From positions 62,001 to 126,000 of the forward strand of contig JADMLC010000009.1 of NCBI GenBank assembly GCA_019278155.1: 64,000 bases of DNA, read 5' to 3'. The notes beneath the pieces are model-generated. The model was not told where the DNA came from. It worked only from the letters and a program-made list of their open reading frames with translations, and did no database searches. Positions 22,915-32,225 of the stretch are shown here, in pieces; the first letter of the stretch is position 1, and each line of letters begins with the position of its first letter. The translations under genes and the position numbers were made by a program. This stretch comes from Candidatus Kinetoplastidibacterium crithidiae. GTDB taxonomy: Bacteria; Pseudomonadota; Gammaproteobacteria; Burkholderiales; Burkholderiaceae_B.

Positions 22915-23298
22915 ATGCGCCATGCTAATGGGTTGCGTAAGCTGAATCGCACTAGTAGTCATCGTCTTGCTATGTTTCGCAATATGGCAGTTTCTTTAAT
23001 TAATTGTGAAGCAATTAAGACTACTTTACCAAAGGCTAAAGAATTACGTCATGTGATAGAGCCTTTGATTACATTGGGTAAAAGTCCAACTTTAGCAAAT
23101 AAACGTAGAGCTTTTGCTCGTTTGAGAGATCGTGACGCTGTTGTTAAGTTGTTTGCTGATATTGGTCCTCGTTATCTTAATAGGCCAGGAGGATACACTA
23201 GAATTCTTAAAATGGGATTTCGTCAAGGTGATAATGCGCCAATGGCTTTTATGGAAATGGTTGATAGAACAGACAATTCTACCATAACTAATAAATAG
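22915..23298 (+). CDS. rplQ: 50S ribosomal protein L17
   Basis: [24 protein letters not shown]. Confidence 0.97.
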   Translation: MRHANGLRKLNRTSSHRLAMFRNMAVSLINCEAIKTTLPKAKELRHVIEPLITLGKSPTLANKRRAFARLRDRDAVVKLFADIGPRYLNRPGGYTRILKMGFRQGDNAPMAFMEMVDRTDNSTITNK

Positions 23299-23315
23299 TA
23301 TCTTTATGAAAGTTT

Positions 23316-23351
23316 AAATTAAAAGGTTGTTTTGTTACAACCTTTTAATTT
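23316..23351. terminator. Bidirectional intrinsic terminator between convergent rplQ and hemB
   Basis: AAATTAAAAGGTTGT-TTTGTT-ACAACCTTTTAATTT, 15-bp perfect stem, T-rich downstream. Confidence 0.85.
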
Positions 23352-23370
23352 ATTTGTTTTTCGGTAGTGT

Positions 23371-24396
23371 TTAAATCAAATTATCTTGTTTGATCAATTT
23401 TGCTATTTCTAGAGCAAAATATGTAATAACTCCATCTGCACCAGCCCTTTTAAATCCTATCATTGTTTCTATTATAGTTTTATTATTATCCAGCCAACCA
23501 TTATTTATGGCTGACTTTAACATAGCATATTCCCCACTAACTTGATAAATAAAAGTTGGCATTTCGAATTTTTCTTTTACTCTATACAATATATCAAGAT
23601 ATGGCATACCTGGTTTTACCATTACCATATCAGCTCCTTCTTTAATATCTAGGTATACCTCTCTTATTGCTTCATTTGAGTTGCTAGGATGCATTTGATA
23701 ATTTAATTTTGTAGAATTTTTTAGATTGTTTGCTGATCCTATAGCATCTCTAAAAGGACCATAAAAAGCACTGGCATATTTTGCAGAGTAAGCCATAATA
23801 AGGGTATTGACATGATTATTTAACTCAAGATTATGTCTTATAGTGCCAATTCTACCATCCATCATATCACTTGGGGCAATTATATCTGATCCAGCATTGG
23901 CTTGAATTAGTGCTTGTTTTACTAAGATTTCAACAGTAGTATCATTTATAACATATCCATTATCATCTATTATTCCATCTTGTCCATGAGAAGTATAAGG
24001 ATCTAGTGCAACATCGGTCATAATACCTAATTCTGGAAAGCGTTTCTTTATTTCCTTTATGCATTTTGGAATAATGCCATTTGGATTAATTGATTCTATA
24101 CCGTTACTTGTTTTTAAATTAGGCTCAATAACAGGAAATAATGTAATTGCAGGAATTCCTAAGTTTATACATTCTTCAGCAATATATAATGCTTGATCAA
24201 TTGAATATCTATAAATTCCAGGCATAGAAGGTATAGCTTGCTTTATGTTTTTGCCATCTATTATAAACATTGGAAACATTAGATCATTTGTTGAAATACT
24301 TGTTTCTGAAATTAGTCTTCGTGAAAAAGTTTTATTTCTTAATCTTCTTAGTCTTGTATTAGGAAAATGGGCTGAAGCAATTTGTTTGGATGTCAT
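23371..24396 (-). CDS. hemB: Delta-aminolevulinic acid dehydratase (porphobilinogen synthase)
   Basis: Full length, DVALDPYTSHGQDGI, DIIAPSDMMDGRIG, MVKPGMPYLDI. Confidence 0.96.
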   Translation of the reverse strand: MTSKQIASAHFPNTRLRRLRNKTFSRRLISETSISTNDLMFPMFIIDGKNIKQAIPSMPGIYRYSIDQALYIAEECINLGIPAITLFPVIEPNLKTSNGIESINPNGIIPKCIKEIKKRFPELGIMTDVALDPYTSHGQDGIIDDNGYVINDTTVEILVKQALIQANAGSDIIAPSDMMDGRIGTIRHNLELNNHVNTLIMAYSAKYASAFYGPFRDAIGSANNLKNSTKLNYQMHPSNSNEAIREVYLDIKEGADMVMVKPGMPYLDILYRVKEKFEMPTFIYQVSGEYAMLKSAINNGWLDNNKTIIETMIGFKRAGADGVITYFALEIAKLIKQDNLI

Positions 24397-25022
24397 AATA
24401 TTAGTTCTTTATTATTCAGTATTAATTTTTCAATGGAAGTAGTTGTTTCTATTATGCCTATTTTTTTAGTGGAAGAGAAGCTAATTACTTCAAAAGGTTT
24501 TTTTATAAAACTTAGATTTTGTTCTATATCTTTTTTTGTTTTAATAAATTTCTCACGATTTAATTTATCTACTTTAGTAAGTAATATTATTAAATTTTTA
24601 TTTAATGGGTTTATTAAGTCTATTAGATACCTATCTAGGTTAGTAATACCGCGTCTTATATCTAGTAATAGAATAAAACCTCTTATGGATTTTCTATTTT
24701 GTATGTAGTCAATTATAGTGACTTCTAAATTTTTTTGTTCTGAATTTGGTAAATTTGAATATCCATAACCAGGTAGATCTACAAGGTATCCACATATATT
24801 AGAATTAATGGTTTGCTTTAATGCAAACATATTTATTAATCTAGTTCTTCCGGGTGTTTTGCTAGAGAAGGCAAGTCTTTTTTTATTGGTTATTAAATTT
24901 ATAGCAGATGACTTGCCTGAATTAGATCTACCAAGAAAACATATTTCTGGAATACCTTCTATTGGTAATTGATTTATTTTGTAGGCAGAACTGTAAAAGA
25001 AAGCTGTATGTAGTAATGACAC
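24393..25022 (-). CDS. engB: Ribosome biogenesis GTP-binding protein YsxC/EngB
   Basis: GRSNSGKSSAIN (G1), DLPGYGYS (G3), TKVDK (G4). Confidence 0.94.
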   Translation of the reverse strand: MSLLHTAFFYSSAYKINQLPIEGIPEICFLGRSNSGKSSAINLITNKKRLAFSSKTPGRTRLINMFALKQTINSNICGYLVDLPGYGYSNLPNSEQKNLEVTIIDYIQNRKSIRGFILLLDIRRGITNLDRYLIDLINPLNKNLIILLTKVDKLNREKFIKTKKDIEQNLSFIKKPFEVISFSSTKKIGIIETTTSIEKLILNNKELIL

Positions 25023-25045
25023 TGATTTTTATTCTTTATTAATAA

Positions 25046-25070
25046 ACAAGACTTTGCGCAAAAGTCTTGT
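25046..25070 (-). terminator. Intrinsic terminator downstream of lysA
   Basis: ACAAGACTTT-GCGCA-AAAGTCTTGT 10-bp stem; T-rich on the minus strand downstream. Confidence 0.75.
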
Positions 25071-25079
25071 TGTTATTGA

Positions 25080-26348
25080 TTAAATAGTTGTTTCAAACTT
25101 TAGTATATCTGATAATTTTTCTCTGTTTTTGATAATGTAGTATTTTGAAGCATCTACCATTACTTCTGCGGGCTTAACTCTAGAGTTATAATTGCTAGCC
25201 ATAGTAGTACAATAAGCCCCAGCTGATTCGATAACTAGAAGATCATCTTCCTTGACGGTAAGCAATCTATTTTTTGCAAGCCAGTCAGCACTTTCACATA
25301 CAGGACCAACTATATCATATTCTCTAGCCTGACCATTTTTTGCTTGGACTTGCTGAACTTCATGATATGATTGATACAATGCGGGTCTTATTAAATCATT
25401 CATCGCAGCATCCACTATAATAAAGTTTTTATCATCAGAATGTTTTAAATATAGAACTTTTGTTAAAAGTATTCCTGAGTTGCCAATTAAAGAACGTCCT
25501 GGTTCCAATATCAATTCTAGATGATTTAAATTTGCTTCTTTTAATTTAGAACGGGCAGCATCTACAATATCCTTAGGGTCTGGTACAATCTCATCTTTAT
25601 ATGTAATGCCTAGACCGCCACCAATATCTATATGTTTAATATGAATATTGTTTTCAATTAAACTTTGTATAAGTGGAATTATTTTTTCTAAAGCGGCTGA
25701 GAAAGGAGAAATTTCTGTTAGTTGAGAACCTATATGACAATCTATGCCTATTATTTTGAGAAAAGGTAATGATGATGCAATTTTATAGCAATCAAAAGCA
25801 TTTTTAAAAGCAATGCCAAATTTATTTTCTTTTAGTCCTGTTGATATGTATGGGTGTGTTTTTGCATCAACATCAGGATTAACTCTAAGTGAGATTGGTG
25901 CTGTTATCTTTAATGTATTAGCTATTTGTGATATCTTGTAAAGCTCTGCTTCTGATTCGACATTAAAACATTTTATGCCTGATTCAAGGGCCTTTTTTAT
26001 TTCCCATTCTTGTTTACCTACTCCTGAAAAAACTATTTTTGCAGGATCGCCTCCAACAGATAATACTCTTTCAAGTTCCCCGCCAGATACTATGTCAAAT
26101 CCAGAGCCTAGGTTAGCAAATTCTTTCAAAATAGCTAGGTTGGAATTAGCTTTCATGCCATAACAGACCATGGCATTATTATTTTTGATGGCATTATAGT
26201 ATTTGTTCCAGGAGTCTTTGATATTTGCTCTTGAGTAAACGTATAAAGGAGTTCCAATTTTTTGAGATAAAAATTCCAGGCTAACATCCTCTAAGTGTAG
26301 GATATTATTTTTTATTTTTAAATAAGGGGTTTTAATTTTATTAGTCAT
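25080..26348 (-). CDS. lysA: Diaminopimelate decarboxylase
   Basis: YGMKANSN PLP lysine, HIGSQLTE, GGGLG, EPGRSL, CESAD motifs. Confidence 0.96.
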   Translation of the reverse strand: MTNKIKTPYLKIKNNILHLEDVSLEFLSQKIGTPLYVYSRANIKDSWNKYYNAIKNNNAMVCYGMKANSNLAILKEFANLGSGFDIVSGGELERVLSVGGDPAKIVFSGVGKQEWEIKKALESGIKCFNVESEAELYKISQIANTLKITAPISLRVNPDVDAKTHPYISTGLKENKFGIAFKNAFDCYKIASSLPFLKIIGIDCHIGSQLTEISPFSAALEKIIPLIQSLIENNIHIKHIDIGGGLGITYKDEIVPDPKDIVDAARSKLKEANLNHLELILEPGRSLIGNSGILLTKVLYLKHSDDKNFIIVDAAMNDLIRPALYQSYHEVQQVQAKNGQAREYDIVGPVCESADWLAKNRLLTVKEDDLLVIESAGAYCTTMASNYNSRVKPAEVMVDASKYYIIKNREKLSDILKFETTI

Positions 26349-26372
26349 AATTCAATTCAGAGAAACTATTTA

Positions 26373-26531
26373 TTAATAATGAAGTGTTTCGTTTATATTA
26401 TGTAGATTTTCTTGTGAAGAATTTTTTAATTTAACATTATCATAAAGGTTTCCTTTATATCCACAAGAACTTATAAGGAAACAAATTAAAAGTATGGTTA
26501 CTAGCTTACTAAATCTATTTTTAGAGATCAT
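26373..26531 (-). CDS. lptM: Small LptM/YifL-type lipoprotein (missing from ORF track)
   Basis: Manual translation: MISKNRFSKLVTILLICFLISSCGYKGNLYDNVKLKNSSQENLHNINETLHY*; lipobox ISSC followed by GYKGNLY; upstream of lysA as in related proteobacteria. Confidence 0.8.
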   Translation of the reverse strand: MISKNRFSKLVTILLICFLISSCGYKGNLYDNVKLKNSSQENLHNINETLHY

Positions 26532-26643
26532 AATGGGTTACTATACTTTTTTGGAAGAGCAATTATATTATATACTTGTATTGTATCTAGTAATATTATT
26601 TTCATGTGATTTTATATATATTAACTTTGAGCGTAAAGATAGC

Positions 26644-26973
26644 ATGACAGATTTTGAATTTATAGACTTATTTGGAAAAACTTTAAATGCTGTTAATGAC
26701 CAAGTCAATGACCTGGTCAATTATGATGTAGATGTGGATACAGACTTAAATGGATTAATATTGAATATAAAATTTGATAATTTTGATTCTTTAGTAATAA
26801 CAGGGCAGGTTTATCTACAGGAACTTTGGTTTGCAACAATTAAGAATGGAGGTTTCCATTATTATTATAATGATTCTAAATGGAAAGATAAAAGAGGGGA
26901 TCAGGATTTTGATATAAAACTATCTGAAATTTGTTCAAACATTATTGGCAGGAATTTTGTATTGAAATTGTAG
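26644..26973 (+). CDS. cyaY: Frataxin-like iron-sulfur assembly protein CyaY
   Basis: MTDFEFIDLFGKTLNAVNDQVND...LWFATIKNGGFHYYYNDSKWKDKR; ORF track start 26494 overlaps lptM, so start 26644 preferred. Confidence 0.85.
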   Translation: MTDFEFIDLFGKTLNAVNDQVNDLVNYDVDVDTDLNGLILNIKFDNFDSLVITGQVYLQELWFATIKNGGFHYYYNDSKWKDKRGDQDFDIKLSEICSNIIGRNFVLKL

Positions 26974-26984
26974 ATGTTAAAAAG

Positions 26985-29321
26985 TTAATTATCAATTTTT
27001 TTTAATGACATTGGATTTTTAGACAAGATTTCAGAAATTGCTTTGCCTGGAGGAAATTCTTTAAAATAGAAATTATTTTTATCTATCAAAATTCCTTCTG
27101 GCGTAATGGGATTTTTATCTTCTGACATATTTTTCAATATTTTGCTCATGTAATCTATCCACATTGGCATAGCTAATCTCCCCCCTGTTTCATTTAACCC
27201 CAATGATTTAGGCCGATCAAATCCCATCCAGGCTGTTGCTACTACTTGTTGGTTATATCCAGAAAACCATGCATCTATTGCATCATTAGTAGTTCCTGTT
27301 TTTCCAGCAATATCATTGCGTTTCAGCAATTTATTCGCTTTAGAAGCAGTGCCATAGGTAGCTACTCCTTTTAGCATATCATGCATAATATAAGCAGTTC
27401 TAGGGTCAATACTTTGATTGCTTTTATCTGGCTCTATCGGTAAATGTTGCATAATAATTTGTCCAGAGTTATCTGTAACCTTTTCTATTAAATATGGTGG
27501 TATTAAATGTCCACCATTGGCAAATGTGCCAAAAGCAGTAGTTAATTGTAATGGGGTTACCAGTCCTGTGCCTAAAGCTAGTGATAAGACCGCTGGATGA
27601 CGATTTTTATCAAATCCAAATTTTGTTAGGTATTCTTGAGCATAATTCGGACCTATATAATCTAATATTCTTATTGAGACCATGTTTTTAGACTTATAAA
27701 GGCCTTGACGCATTGTTAGAACTTCTTCATAGCGATGTCCATAATTTTTTGGATTCCATGCTCTTGAACCAGTTTGCTCAGCTGTTAACTCAAAAGGCAT
27801 ATCAGAAATTCTAGTGTTGGGAGTCAATCCTTTTTCCAGACTAGCAGCATATATAAAAGGTTTTATGCTAGATCCAGGTTGTCTCCAAGCCTGTATAGCT
27901 CTATTAAAATTATCTTTATAAAAATCTGAGCCACCTACAAGAGAAATAATCGCTCCATTCTTAGGATCTATTGAAATAAAAGCTGCTTGTACTGATGGTA
28001 AGTTAATAATTTTTTTTATGTTGTTTTCTTGATGTAGTACATATATCAACGAACCGACCTTTATCCTTTTATTATGATCTAGCGTTTTGGTCAAATTAAT
28101 GGCTTTTTTATCATTTATCTTGGTTATTTCATGATTTCTATTTATTAATGTAATTTCTTCATCATTTATACCTATAACTAGGTATGCTACTAATTCTTTA
28201 TGGTCTTGATGCAAGTCAAAAATTCCATATAGTCTTTCTTTAAAAGATTTTTGTTTAATTTCTATATCATTTTCATCTGGTGGTTTGATGGTGAATTGTG
28301 CTTCAGGACCATTATATCTTGATTGTAGAGTATATTTTATAACTGCAGTTCTTACTGCATTATATGCTGTTATTTGATCAAATGATCTTATAGTTGTATA
28401 AACATTGAGTCCTTTTGAGTACAATTGTTCTTTATATACTTTGAATAGTAGTTGTCTTACGGTTTCTGCTATATGATCACTATAATTTTTATAGTTTGTT
28501 AGATTATTGCCTGTATGTTTTATGTGTATGTTTTGAATAATTGCCTGTTGATATTCTGATTCAGAAATGTAACCAAGTGATAACATTCTATCAAGAATAT
28601 ATTTTTTTCTTATTTGTGCTCGTGTTATGTTTGATATGGGGTTATATATTGAAGGTGCTTTTGGTATGCCTGCCAATAAAGCAGCTTCGGCTATAGTTAT
28701 CTCGGATAATGGTTTTTCTAGATATGTTAATGAAGCTGTTTCAAAACCATAGGCATGATGTCCTAGGTATATTTGGTTCATATATAGTTCTAGAATTTGA
28801 TTTTTTGTTAATTCTTTCTCTATTTTTAGGGTTAATAATAGCTCATATAGTTTGCGAGAATATGTCTTTTCTGAAGAAAGATAAAAATTTCTAGCTACTT
28901 GCATTGTTATAGTGCTAGCTCCTTGAGTTTTCGACATGTTACGTAAATTAATAATGCTAGCTCTTATTATTCCTTGCCAATTTATTCCATTGTGTTGGTA
29001 GAAATGGTTGTCTTCAGCTGCTAATATTGCTAGCTTCATTTGATCAGGTATTTCATCAAAACGTAATAATTTTCTTCGTTCTTCTCCAAACTCTCCAATT
29101 AAGACATTATCTGCACTATATATTCTTAATGGGATAGGTGGTTTATAATCTATCATGACATTTAGATTTGGTAATTTAGGCCATGCGAAAATTGATATAA
29201 TACAAAGAAGTATTATTAAACATAGTAAGACATAGGCTGTTATAATCAAAGATTTTGATAATAATCTTGATAATAATTTTTTATTGTTCATTATATTTAA
29301 TTGGTATACTGATTGTTGCAA
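26985..29321 (-). CDS. mrcA: Penicillin-binding protein 1A (bifunctional transglycosylase/transpeptidase)
   Basis: EDNHFYQHNGINWQGIIRA, QPGSSIKPFIYA, AGKTGTTND. Confidence 0.95.
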   Translation of the reverse strand: MQQSVYQLNIMNNKKLLSRLLSKSLIITAYVLLCLIILLCIISIFAWPKLPNLNVMIDYKPPIPLRIYSADNVLIGEFGEERRKLLRFDEIPDQMKLAILAAEDNHFYQHNGINWQGIIRASIINLRNMSKTQGASTITMQVARNFYLSSEKTYSRKLYELLLTLKIEKELTKNQILELYMNQIYLGHHAYGFETASLTYLEKPLSEITIAEAALLAGIPKAPSIYNPISNITRAQIRKKYILDRMLSLGYISESEYQQAIIQNIHIKHTGNNLTNYKNYSDHIAETVRQLLFKVYKEQLYSKGLNVYTTIRSFDQITAYNAVRTAVIKYTLQSRYNGPEAQFTIKPPDENDIEIKQKSFKERLYGIFDLHQDHKELVAYLVIGINDEEITLINRNHEITKINDKKAINLTKTLDHNKRIKVGSLIYVLHQENNIKKIINLPSVQAAFISIDPKNGAIISLVGGSDFYKDNFNRAIQAWRQPGSSIKPFIYAASLEKGLTPNTRISDMPFELTAEQTGSRAWNPKNYGHRYEEVLTMRQGLYKSKNMVSIRILDYIGPNYAQEYLTKFGFDKNRHPAVLSLALGTGLVTPLQLTTAFGTFANGGHLIPPYLIEKVTDNSGQIIMQHLPIEPDKSNQSIDPRTAYIMHDMLKGVATYGTASKANKLLKRNDIAGKTGTTNDAIDAWFSGYNQQVVATAWMGFDRPKSLGLNETGGRLAMPMWIDYMSKILKNMSEDKNPITPEGILIDKNNFYFKEFPPGKAISEILSKNPMSLKKIDN

Positions 29322-29368
29322 AGTTAATTTTTAAAATTCTAAAATCTAAATAGAGTATTTACTTAAAC

Positions 29369-29998
29369 ATGGATATTTCTAAAATGTCTCAAGCTAATGA
29401 CATAAAGAGTACATCAATTGATGACTCTCATCAAAATATAGATAAGGACTATGTTACATCAAAACAGTTGCGTGATAAAACGCCTATTTTTTTAGTTGGA
29501 ATGATGGGGGCTGGAAAAAGTACGATTGGCAGGAGTTTAGCCCAGTATATGGATAGAAAATTTGTAGATTTGGATTGTGAAATAGAGGCAGCTTGTGGGG
29601 TTAAGATACCACTTATTTTTGAAATAGAAGGAGAATCTGGATTCAGAAAAAGAGAGTCTGATTTTTTGCAGAAATATTCATTAGATGAGAGGATAGTATT
29701 AGCTACCGGTGGAGGAGCCATATTATCGCCATATAATAGACAAATTTTGAAATCCAGAGGGATTGTCGTATATTTAAAAGCAGAATTAGATGTTCTATTT
29801 AAGAGAACAAATTCTGATCATAATCGTCCATTACTTGATACTAAAGATCCTTATTCAAAATTACAAAGTTTGCTTACATTACGAGATCCTATGTATCATG
29901 AGGTTGCAGATATAATTATAGATACTAGTTTTTATAACGTTAATGATATAGCCAAGGAATTAGTGTTTATCTTAAAGAAAAATGAGAAATTTATATGA
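29369..29998 (+). CDS. aroK: Shikimate kinase
   Basis: FLVGMMGAGKSTIGRSLAQYM; GESGFRKRES; LATGGGA. Confidence 0.95.
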   Translation: MDISKMSQANDIKSTSIDDSHQNIDKDYVTSKQLRDKTPIFLVGMMGAGKSTIGRSLAQYMDRKFVDLDCEIEAACGVKIPLIFEIEGESGFRKRESDFLQKYSLDERIVLATGGGAILSPYNRQILKSRGIVVYLKAELDVLFKRTNSDHNRPLLDTKDPYSKLQSLLTLRDPMYHEVADIIIDTSFYNVNDIAKELVFILKKNEKFI

Positions 29999-31071
29999 AA
30001 GTTGTTAATGTTGATGTGCCTAGTGCTTCTTATTCTATTAATATTGAACAAGGTCGTTTAGATTACTTAGATAAGTCTATTCCATCAGATGCTACTTCTG
30101 TGGTTATAGTAACCAATCCAAAGGTAGCAGGTTTTTATTTATCTAGAGTAAAAGTTTCTTTGCAAAAAACAGGTTTACCAGTTTTTGTAATTGAGTTGCC
30201 AGATGGTGAGATTTATAAAAATTGGGAGAGTTTGAACAAAATTTTTGATATCCTACTATCTAATAAAATAGATCGTCGGTCTGTTTTGCTTGCATTAGGA
30301 GGTGGAGTTATTGGAGATATAACTGGCTTTGCTGCATCTGTCTATATGAGAGGCATTAGGTTTATTCAGGTTCCGACAACTCTTCTGGCACAGGTAGATT
30401 CCTCCGTTGGAGGAAAAACAGCTATAAATCACCCCTTGGGCAAGAATATGATAGGATCATTCTATCAGCCTATTTCTGTAGAAATTGACGTAGATGTGCT
30501 TAATACCTTGGATCTTAGGGAGGTTTCAGCAGGATTATCAGAGGTTATTAAGTATGGATTGATATTAGATTTAAATTTTTGGGAATGGTGTGAAGATAAT
30601 ATTCAAGATTTATTATCTTTGAAAAAGGGTGCTATAGAATATGCTATAAAACGTTCTTGTGAGTTAAAAGCATATGTTGTTGGTAAGGATGAAAAAGAAT
30701 CAGATTTGCGTGCGATACTTAATTTAGGACATACTTTTGGTCATGCTATAGAATCTGGTTTAGGTTATGGTAAATGGCTTCATGGTGAAGCTGTAGGGTG
30801 TGGTTTGATTCAATCAATAGTGTTGTCTTCTTTGGTATTTGATTTAGATAAAACTGTGCTTAATCGTGTTAAGTCATTAGTATCTAAAATAGGGTGTCCA
30901 GTTATTGCACCTGATTTTGGTTTTGATAAATGGATAGATCTCATGTTGGTTGATAAAAAAAATACACAGGGAAATATTAGATTTGTTTTGATAGATAGAA
31001 TAGGACATGCACTGATTAAACAAGTTTCTGAGAACGAAATAAGAGCAACTCTAGAAAAAACAATAAAATAA
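29995..31071 (+). CDS. aroB: 3-dehydroquinate synthase
   Basis: LALGGGVIGDITGFAASVYMRGIRFIQVPTTLLAQVDSSVGGKTAINHPLGKN. Confidence 0.97.
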   Translation: MKVVNVDVPSASYSINIEQGRLDYLDKSIPSDATSVVIVTNPKVAGFYLSRVKVSLQKTGLPVFVIELPDGEIYKNWESLNKIFDILLSNKIDRRSVLLALGGGVIGDITGFAASVYMRGIRFIQVPTTLLAQVDSSVGGKTAINHPLGKNMIGSFYQPISVEIDVDVLNTLDLREVSAGLSEVIKYGLILDLNFWEWCEDNIQDLLSLKKGAIEYAIKRSCELKAYVVGKDEKESDLRAILNLGHTFGHAIESGLGYGKWLHGEAVGCGLIQSIVLSSLVFDLDKTVLNRVKSLVSKIGCPVIAPDFGFDKWIDLMLVDKKNTQGNIRFVLIDRIGHALIKQVSENEIRATLEKTIK

Positions 31072-32205
31072 ATGACAAGTATTTTAATGCCGTATGCATG
31101 TAAACCAGAAGAAACAAAAGGTCGTTTATATTCTGAAAATAATGAAAGATCTTTGCATAGAAACAATTTTCAGAGGGATAGAGATCGAATTATACATTCT
31201 ACAGCTTTTAGGAAATTAGATTCTAAAACTCAGGTTTTTGTTAATATTGATTCTAGCAGTTGTTTTCGTACACGTTTAACACATAGCCTGGAAGTTTCCC
31301 AAATTGCAAGAACTATTGCTAGGAGTATGTCTCTTTCGGAAGATTTAGCAGAAGCTATTGCTTTAGCTCATGATTTAGGACATGCCCCTTTTGGGCATGC
31401 TGGACAAGAGGAAATAAATTTAGCTATTAAAAACTTGGGTATGAATATAGATTGTTTCGAACATAATTTACAAGGTCTAAGAATAGTTGACTTTTTGGAA
31501 AAGAGATATATTAATTTTAATGGTTTAAATCTATGTTTTGAAACTCGTGAAGGAATATTGAAACATTGTAGTAAAGAAAATGCTCAAAAATTGGGAGATA
31601 TTGGAGCTAGATTTATTAATGGAACTAATCCATCTTTAGAAGCCCAATTAGTAGACTATGCTGATGAGATAGCTTATAACACACATGATATAGATGATGG
31701 CTTGAATTATGGTCTAATAGAGTTAAAAGATTTGCAAGAGCTATATATTTTTGGTAAATGTTTTCATGATGTTAAGCATTTATATAGTGATACTGATGAA
31801 AAATTTTTAATTTTGGAAACTATTAGAAGTTTAATTAATATTTTGGTGACGGATATTATTAATAATTCAACTAACATTATTCAGCAAATCAATCCAAAAA
31901 ATGTTTATGATGTAAGAGACAAATGCAATATGATAAGGTTTTCTGAACCAATAGAAAACTATTTGAATGAAATAAAGAGGTTTTTATACTTAAACTTGTA
32001 TAGACATGATGTAGTTTTAAAGGCTGCTTCAAAAGGTAGACATATAATTAAGACGTTGTTTGAAATATATATGAATGATTATAGACTATTACCAAAAGAA
32101 ATTTTATGCTGTTATTCTGATAATATAAATCAACAGATTATTGATTATATATCTAGCATGACAGATCGTGATGCTATAGCTTGTTTTAAATCTTTTAACA
32201 GATGA
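31072..32205 (+). CDS. dgt: Deoxyguanosinetriphosphate triphosphohydrolase-like protein
   Basis: FRTRLTHSLEVSQIARTIAR, ALAHDLGHAPFGHAGQ, VDYADEIAYNTHDIDDG (HD domain). Confidence 0.92.
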   Translation: MTSILMPYACKPEETKGRLYSENNERSLHRNNFQRDRDRIIHSTAFRKLDSKTQVFVNIDSSSCFRTRLTHSLEVSQIARTIARSMSLSEDLAEAIALAHDLGHAPFGHAGQEEINLAIKNLGMNIDCFEHNLQGLRIVDFLEKRYINFNGLNLCFETREGILKHCSKENAQKLGDIGARFINGTNPSLEAQLVDYADEIAYNTHDIDDGLNYGLIELKDLQELYIFGKCFHDVKHLYSDTDEKFLILETIRSLINILVTDIINNSTNIIQQINPKNVYDVRDKCNMIRFSEPIENYLNEIKRFLYLNLYRHDVVLKAASKGRHIIKTLFEIYMNDYRLLPKEILCCYSDNINQQIIDYISSMTDRDAIACFKSFNR

Positions 32206-32225
32206 TGTTTCTTGAAAATTAAGCT

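Noticed and set aside
26494-26643. 50-residue hydrophobic N-terminal extension on cyaY
   Set aside because: Overlaps the lptM coding region on the other strand, and CyaY proteins start near MTDxEF; internal start at 26644 fits better.
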